Positions 60,176 to 64,000 of a DNA stretch of 64,000 bases are shown in pieces. The translations under genes and the position numbers were made by a program. This DNA is from Lachnospiraceae bacterium (GTDB lineage: Bacteria > Bacillota > Clostridia > Lachnospirales > Lachnospiraceae), in NCBI GenBank assembly GCA_900759665.1, contig CAAEWE010000050.1, forward strand, positions 8,883 to 72,882, read 5' to 3'. The notes below the pieces were generated by a model. That model worked only from the letters and a program-made list of their open reading frames with translations. It had not been told where the DNA came from and did not search any database. The stretch's first letter is position 1, and every line of letters starts with the position of its first letter.

Positions 60176-60261
60176 TTTGTCAGGAAGTTTTTATTTCTGT
60201 TAAAGGGAAGACTCTGAGAGGATGCGTAATGAAGTTTTTTTGTGGAAAAGTGAGGTAGATT

Positions 60262-61569
60262 ATGGATTACACGACACAGATGGATGCAGCGAGAAAGGAT
60301 ATTATTACTCCGGAGATGGAGATTGTGGCAGCCAAGGAAAATATGGATGTAGAGGTTCTTCGGGATTTGATCGCCAAGGGACAGGTGATCATTCCGGCTA
60401 ATAAAAACCATAGATCATTAAGTCCGAATGGAATCGGAAGTGCTCTTCGTACCAAGATCAATGTCAATCTGGGAACCTCCCGTGACTGGACAGACCTTGA
60501 CATGGAGATGGAAAAGGTAAAAAGTGCAGTTGATATGGGAGCAGAGGCGATCATGGACTTAAGCTCCAGCGGTGATACCCAGAAGTTTCGTCGTAAGCTG
60601 ACGGCGGAATGTCCGGCTACGATCGGAACAGTGCCGATCTACGATGCGGTTGTATATTATCATAAGGCATTGAAGGAGATCACCGCGAAGGAATGGCTCG
60701 ATATTGTGCGGATGCATGCAGAGGATGGCGTGGATTTCATGACCATTCATTGCGGAGTCAATAAGGAGACAGCACGCCATTTCCGTCAGGACAAGCGTCT
60801 GATGAATATCGTATCCCGTGGAGGTTCTATTATTTATGCGTGGATGGAGATGACCGGCAATGAGAATCCGTTTTACGAGTATTATGATGAAGTGCTTGAT
60901 ATCTGCCGTGAGTACGATGTTACTATGAGCTTAGGAGATGCCTGTCGTCCGGGTTGCTTAAAGGATGCATCCGATGTATCTCAGATTCAGGAGCTGATCA
61001 CTCTGGGCGAGCTTACCAGACGTGCATGGGAGAAGGATGTTCAGGTTATGATCGAGGGACCGGGACATATGCCGTTAGATCAGATCAAGGCCAATATGGA
61101 GATTCAGAAGACAATCTGTAAGGGAGCACCGTTTTATGTACTGGGACCTCTTGTTACAGATATTGCTCCGGGCTATGATCATATTACATCTGCCATTGGC
61201 GGTGCGATTGCTGCAACATACGGAGCTTCTTTCCTGTGCTATGTAACACCTGCGGAGCATCTTCGTCTGCCGGACCTGAATGATGTAAAGGAAGGAATTA
61301 TCGCGTCAAAGATCGCTGCCCATGCGGCAGATATTGCCAAAGGTCTTCCGGGGGCAAGAGACTGGGATGATGAGATGGCAGCAGCCCGTCGTGCCCTTGA
61401 CTGGGAGAAGACGTTTGAGCTTTCCATTGATCCAGAAAAGGCGAGAAGATATCGTGCAGAGGCGGCTCCGGAGAAGGAGGATACCTGTTCTATGTGTGGT
61501 AACTTCTGTGCAGTTAAGAACATGAACAAGATTCTGGATGGGGAGATCGTATCAATTTTTGATGAATAA
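60262..61569 (+). CDS. thiC: Phosphomethylpyrimidine synthase
   Basis: ThiC is a radical SAM enzyme that turns aminoimidazole ribotide into HMP phosphate, the pyrimidine of thiamine. 435 residues, the short form without the plant/proteobacterial N-terminal extension. GADAIMDLSSSGD-like block (GAEAIMDLSSSGD near residue 94), IEGPGHMPLDQI near residue 263 and PFYVLGPLVTDIAPGYDHIT near residue 292. The C-terminal cluster motif reads CSMCGNFC, i.e. C-x2-C-x3-C. ATG follows GTGAGGTAGATT. Controlled by the TPP riboswitch; thiD follows 64 bp on. Confidence 0.96.
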   Translation: MDYTTQMDAARKDIITPEMEIVAAKENMDVEVLRDLIAKGQVIIPANKNHRSLSPNGIGSALRTKINVNLGTSRDWTDLDMEMEKVKSAVDMGAEAIMDLSSSGDTQKFRRKLTAECPATIGTVPIYDAVVYYHKALKEITAKEWLDIVRMHAEDGVDFMTIHCGVNKETARHFRQDKRLMNIVSRGGSIIYAWMEMTGNENPFYEYYDEVLDICREYDVTMSLGDACRPGCLKDASDVSQIQELITLGELTRRAWEKDVQVMIEGPGHMPLDQIKANMEIQKTICKGAPFYVLGPLVTDIAPGYDHITSAIGGAIAATYGASFLCYVTPAEHLRLPDLNDVKEGIIASKIAAHAADIAKGLPGARDWDDEMAAARRALDWEKTFELSIDPEKARRYRAEAAPEKEDTCSMCGNFCAVKNMNKILDGEIVSIFDE

Positions 61570-61633
61570 AGTCTGTATTTTGTCTGTAATAAAACGCAAA
61601 AACAGTTTTTATAATTTGAAGTGAGGGTATACG

Positions 61634-62506
61634 ATGAACAGGAAGAATCCACCGGTAGTTTTAACCATCGCCGGCTCGGACTGTAGCGGTGGTGCCGGGA
61701 TCCAGGCGGATTTAAAGACCATGTCTGCTTTTGATGTATATGGTATGAGTGTGATCACGGCGGTGACAGCACAAAATACATGCGGTGTAACAGGTGTTCA
61801 AAATGTAACCGGAGAAATGATACGGCTGCAGCTTGAGGCTGTGATGAGTGATATTATGCCGGATGCGGTAAAGATCGGGATGCTTGCCACGGCAGATGCA
61901 GTGGAAGCAGTTGCTGATATTCTGGAAAAGTATCATGTGGAGCATGTGATACTTGATCCGGTCATGGTATCCACCAGCGGCAGAAGCCTTTTAGAGGCAG
62001 AAGGAAAGGAGCAGATGCTGCGACGGCTGTTTCCTTTGGCCGAGCTTGTGACACCGAATATTCCGGAGGCAGAGGAGATACTGAAAACGGTTGATGGATC
62101 GGTGGAAAACAAACAGACGGTATCATCTGTGCAGATTACTGATCAAATTATGATGGAAAAGGTAGCACAGGAAATCCGGCAAAAGTATGGCTGCAATGTA
62201 CTTTTAAAAGGCGGCCATATGACACAGGCGGCGGATGATCTGTTGTATCAGACACAGGCGGTCTGGTTTCCGGCGGAAAGGATCAAGTGCAGCAATACCC
62301 ATGGAACCGGATGTACGCTTTCCTCAGCGATTGCAAGTGCACTGGCACGGGGATATTCGCTGGAGGAAGCAGTAGGGATCGCCAAGGCATATGTGCGGAG
62401 TGCCATGTCTACAGGACTTGATCTGGGTCTCGGAAATGGACCTTTGGATCACAACTGGAGTATTTCATCCGCAGTGCTTTCACAGTCTGACCAATCATCC
62501 CGGTAG
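61634..62506 (+). CDS. thiD: Hydroxymethylpyrimidine/phosphomethylpyrimidine kinase
   Basis: ThiD phosphorylates HMP and HMP-P to HMP-PP for thiamine phosphate synthesis. 290 residues, ribokinase-like fold: VVLTIAGSDCSGGAGIQADL opening, DPVMVSTSG near residue 111, and the anion-hole/catalytic Asp region NTHGTGCTLSSAIA near residue 220. SD GTGAGG. The last 58 bp overlap the 3' end of the convergent HAD gene, an unusually long convergent overlap; the protein has normal length up to there and a short Ser-rich tail. Confidence 0.94.
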   Translation: MNRKNPPVVLTIAGSDCSGGAGIQADLKTMSAFDVYGMSVITAVTAQNTCGVTGVQNVTGEMIRLQLEAVMSDIMPDAVKIGMLATADAVEAVADILEKYHVEHVILDPVMVSTSGRSLLEAEGKEQMLRRLFPLAELVTPNIPEAEEILKTVDGSVENKQTVSSVQITDQIMMEKVAQEIRQKYGCNVLLKGGHMTQAADDLLYQTQAVWFPAERIKCSNTHGTGCTLSSAIASALARGYSLEEAVGIAKAYVRSAMSTGLDLGLGNGPLDHNWSISSAVLSQSDQSSR

Positions 62507-63084
62507 GTTTCTTCCGGAACGGCATAGACATAACAGCCGGCCTCTTTGGCGGCATGAATGGCATATGGTGCATCCTCAAATACAACTGTATCTGCCGGAG
62601 CAACCTGATAGAGCTGACATACATGCCGGTAGATCGCACCGGTCCGTTTGTTCATACCGATCTCGAAGCCGGTATGTATGTCTTTAAAATAGGACAGTAT
62701 TCCAAGACGTTGAAACGCATTCACAGCACAGTCGCGCTCGGATGTTGTTAAAACGCAGAGAATACTGTCCTTTTTTGCGGACAGTTCCTGTAACAGTTCT
62801 TTGATACCGGGCTTTAGTGGGATCTGATACCGGTAGGACCGATGGATCCACTCCAGTATCTCCCGGTTGATCGTGGCAATATCTCCGGAAATGCCTAAAG
62901 TCTGAAAGTAGGCAGCGGACTCCTCCATAGTCATGGCATCGATGGTTTCTTCCAGACCGGCAGGAGGAGTTACGCCTTTGGACAGCAGATAGTTTCGTCC
63001 AAGGTGTGTCCATTCTCCCATGGAATCAAGAAGCGTTCCATCCATATCAAAAATATAGAGCTTTGCACATTTTATGGGATTCAT
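62449..63084 (-). CDS. HAD family phosphatase coupled to thiE
   Basis: A 211-residue HAD subfamily IA (beta-phosphoglucomutase-like) hydrolase: motif I YIFDMDGTLLDS near residue 11, motif II Thr in VLTTSERD, motif III region GMNKRTG, motif IV VFEDAPYAIHAAKEAG. Its ATG overlaps the thiE stop codon (ATGA at 63081-63084), so the two are translationally coupled. That suggests, but does not prove, a phosphatase for a thiamine intermediate such as thiamine phosphate. It converges on thiD with a 58-bp overlap. Confidence 0.88.
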   Translation of the reverse strand: MNPIKCAKLYIFDMDGTLLDSMGEWTHLGRNYLLSKGVTPPAGLEETIDAMTMEESAAYFQTLGISGDIATINREILEWIHRSYRYQIPLKPGIKELLQELSAKKDSILCVLTTSERDCAVNAFQRLGILSYFKDIHTGFEIGMNKRTGAIYRHVCQLYQVAPADTVVFEDAPYAIHAAKEAGCYVYAVPEETYRDDWSDCESTADEILQL

Positions 63085-63725
63085 GAGAGCATCTCCCTTG
63101 TGCGGTGAAGCAGATCCTTTGTGGCAGCACCCGGATCCGGCTGTCCAAAGATTGCCGAGATGACAGAGATACCATCGATGCCGGTCCCCTTAAGCTGGGA
63201 CAGATTGTCAGCACTGATCCCGCCGATGGCAACGACCGGGATGGACACCGTGGAGGTGATCTTCTTTAAGGTTTCGAAGGTAATGCGGGTATGATCCAGT
63301 TTGGTGCTGGTGGTAAATACAGCACCGACACCAATATAATCGGCACCTGCTTTTTCTGCTGCGACAGCCTGCTCCAGATTACCGGCGGAGACACCGATGA
63401 TCTTGTCCGGTCCAAGGATTTCCCGTGCCTTTTGATATTCCATGTCGCTCTGGCCGATATGTACGCCGTCTGCATCAATTTCCTTTGCCGCATAGATATC
63501 ATCATTGATCACAAATGGTACGTGATATCTGGCAGCGATCTCTTTGATCTCCTTTGCTTCCTGTACCATTTCCTCATGGGAAAATTCCTTTTCCCGAAGC
63601 TGCAGAAAAGTTGCACCGTTTTTCAGGACATCTTCCACAACATCGGTGAGTTTATTGCCGTTTAGCCAGTAACGGTCTGTAATAGCATATAATGTAAGGT
63701 CTTCTTTTTGTAATGGATATGACAT
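63081..63725 (-). CDS. thiE: Thiamine-phosphate synthase
   Basis: ThiE joins HMP-PP (from ThiC/ThiD) and thiazole phosphate to give thiamine phosphate. 214 residues, TIM-barrel: LYAITDRYWL opening, FLQLREKEF near residue 40, VPFVINDDIYAA near residue 69, GVHIGQSDM, GADYIGVGAVFTTSTK near residue 130 and VAIGGISADN near residue 165. AAAGGATAAAATTTATT is the ribosome site. No TPP riboswitch precedes it on the minus strand within the 275 bp available, unlike thiC. Forms an operon with the HAD gene. Confidence 0.95.
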   Translation of the reverse strand: MSYPLQKEDLTLYAITDRYWLNGNKLTDVVEDVLKNGATFLQLREKEFSHEEMVQEAKEIKEIAARYHVPFVINDDIYAAKEIDADGVHIGQSDMEYQKAREILGPDKIIGVSAGNLEQAVAAEKAGADYIGVGAVFTTSTKLDHTRITFETLKKITSTVSIPVVAIGGISADNLSQLKGTGIDGISVISAIFGQPDPGAATKDLLHRTREMLS

Positions 63726-63914
63726 AATAAATTTTATCCTTTCATTTTTGATATTTGCATATTAAATTGATGGAAAACGAAGTTTTTATAAATTTAGATT
63801 TCTTATAAGAAACTCAAACTTTGCACACCAGAAAATAAATTGTGCCCAGACTGTTTCTGATGTGGCACGGTTTTCAATATGATTTTTGGCTTCTAAAGAA
63901 GAATGCACCCGGAA
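63726..63914. other. Intergenic leader of thiE, no gene seen
   Basis: AT-rich. Contains a 14-bp perfect palindrome TTTCTTATAAGAAA (63799-63812). TTGAGT on the minus strand near 63810-63815 lacks a good partner -10, so the thiE promoter stays undefined. Confidence 0.4.
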
Positions 63915-64000
63915 GGCTGTGATCTGGAAATTGCCGCAGATCAGTAGGATTGCCAGGAAGTCTTTGCTTTGCAATGTTTCGATGAATACGTGCCTGGACG
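63915..64000 (+). repeat. Partial second copy of the long palindromic element
   Basis: 86 bp align without gaps to 40519-40604 with about 75 identities counted by eye. The longest identical block, about 32 bp, contains TTGCTTTGCAATGTTTCGAT. The copy runs into the window edge, so its length and right arm are unknown. Outer arms like those at 40413-40468 are not evident on its left. Confidence 0.8.

Noticed and set aside
1..64000. CRISPR arrays, tRNA and rRNA genes
   Set aside because: No regularly spaced repeats, no tRNA T-arm patterns in the gaps and no rRNA-like stretches were seen on reading both strands.

Overview
The window looks like chromosomal DNA of a spore-forming anaerobic Firmicute of the family Lachnospiraceae. 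The pointers are a SCIFF peptide with its radical SAM maturase, spoVAD/spoVAE and an alpha/beta-type SASP, the [FeFe]-hydrogenase maturase HydF, a split transketolase, the ireB-ruvX-DUF1292 cluster, DUF3881, and A/G-rich Shine-Dalgarno sites before nearly every gene. No tRNA, rRNA or CRISPR array was seen. Species cannot be fixed from the sequence alone.

1-15 kb: a class A PBP fragment whose transpeptidase active site is lost, DUF3881 (minus), DegV, proA, hydF, an ABC ATPase/permease pair, a flippase-like membrane protein, a YigZ/IMPACT protein, rarA, a small Ala/Gln-repeat membrane protein, an Orn/Lys/Arg decarboxylase-fold enzyme and galM. 15-32 kb: a Cof-type HAD phosphatase (minus), ygiQ, an orphan FliD-like gene behind a sigma-28-like promoter, rsmE, a cysteine desulfurase plus thiI (sulfur for tRNA s4U and/or thiamine), an HPr/Crh-like protein without the active histidine (minus), mtaB, ireB-ruvX-DUF1292, RNase J, ylbF, a short MltG-like protein, the tRNA wobble-modification pair trmR-trhP, and an HTH protein before a GH29 fucosidase.

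32-49 kb: cold-shock protein and ABC-F ATPase (minus), facing a thioesterase and a sulfotransferase-like gene across overlapping promoters; a pentose phosphate unit (transaldolase, split transketolase); a histidine phosphatase; a ~540-bp imperfect palindrome (40413-40951) whose left arm recurs at the right edge of the window (63915-64000); a beta-propeller membrane protein; sporulation genes; an H1-like protein; SASP; scfA-scfB; a DHH phosphoesterase and a DMT-type transporter.

49-64 kb: an LRR lipoprotein and a small membrane protein, then an accessory segment flanked by two related promoter/TPP-riboswitch/terminator units (51617-51814 and 59973-60175). The first unit is orphaned: an IS200 remnant and a very short group II intron-like RNA follow it. 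Between the two units lie a LytTR regulator, a histidine kinase without ATPase domain, a membrane-anchored fusion of a propeller-like domain with a solute-binding domain, a two-half ABC-2 permease and its ATPase. The second riboswitch controls thiC-thiD, which converges on thiE plus a coupled HAD phosphatase. The most promising undescribed items are this sensor/ABC module, the long palindromic repeat, the miniature intron-like element and the pseudo-transpeptidase PBP.
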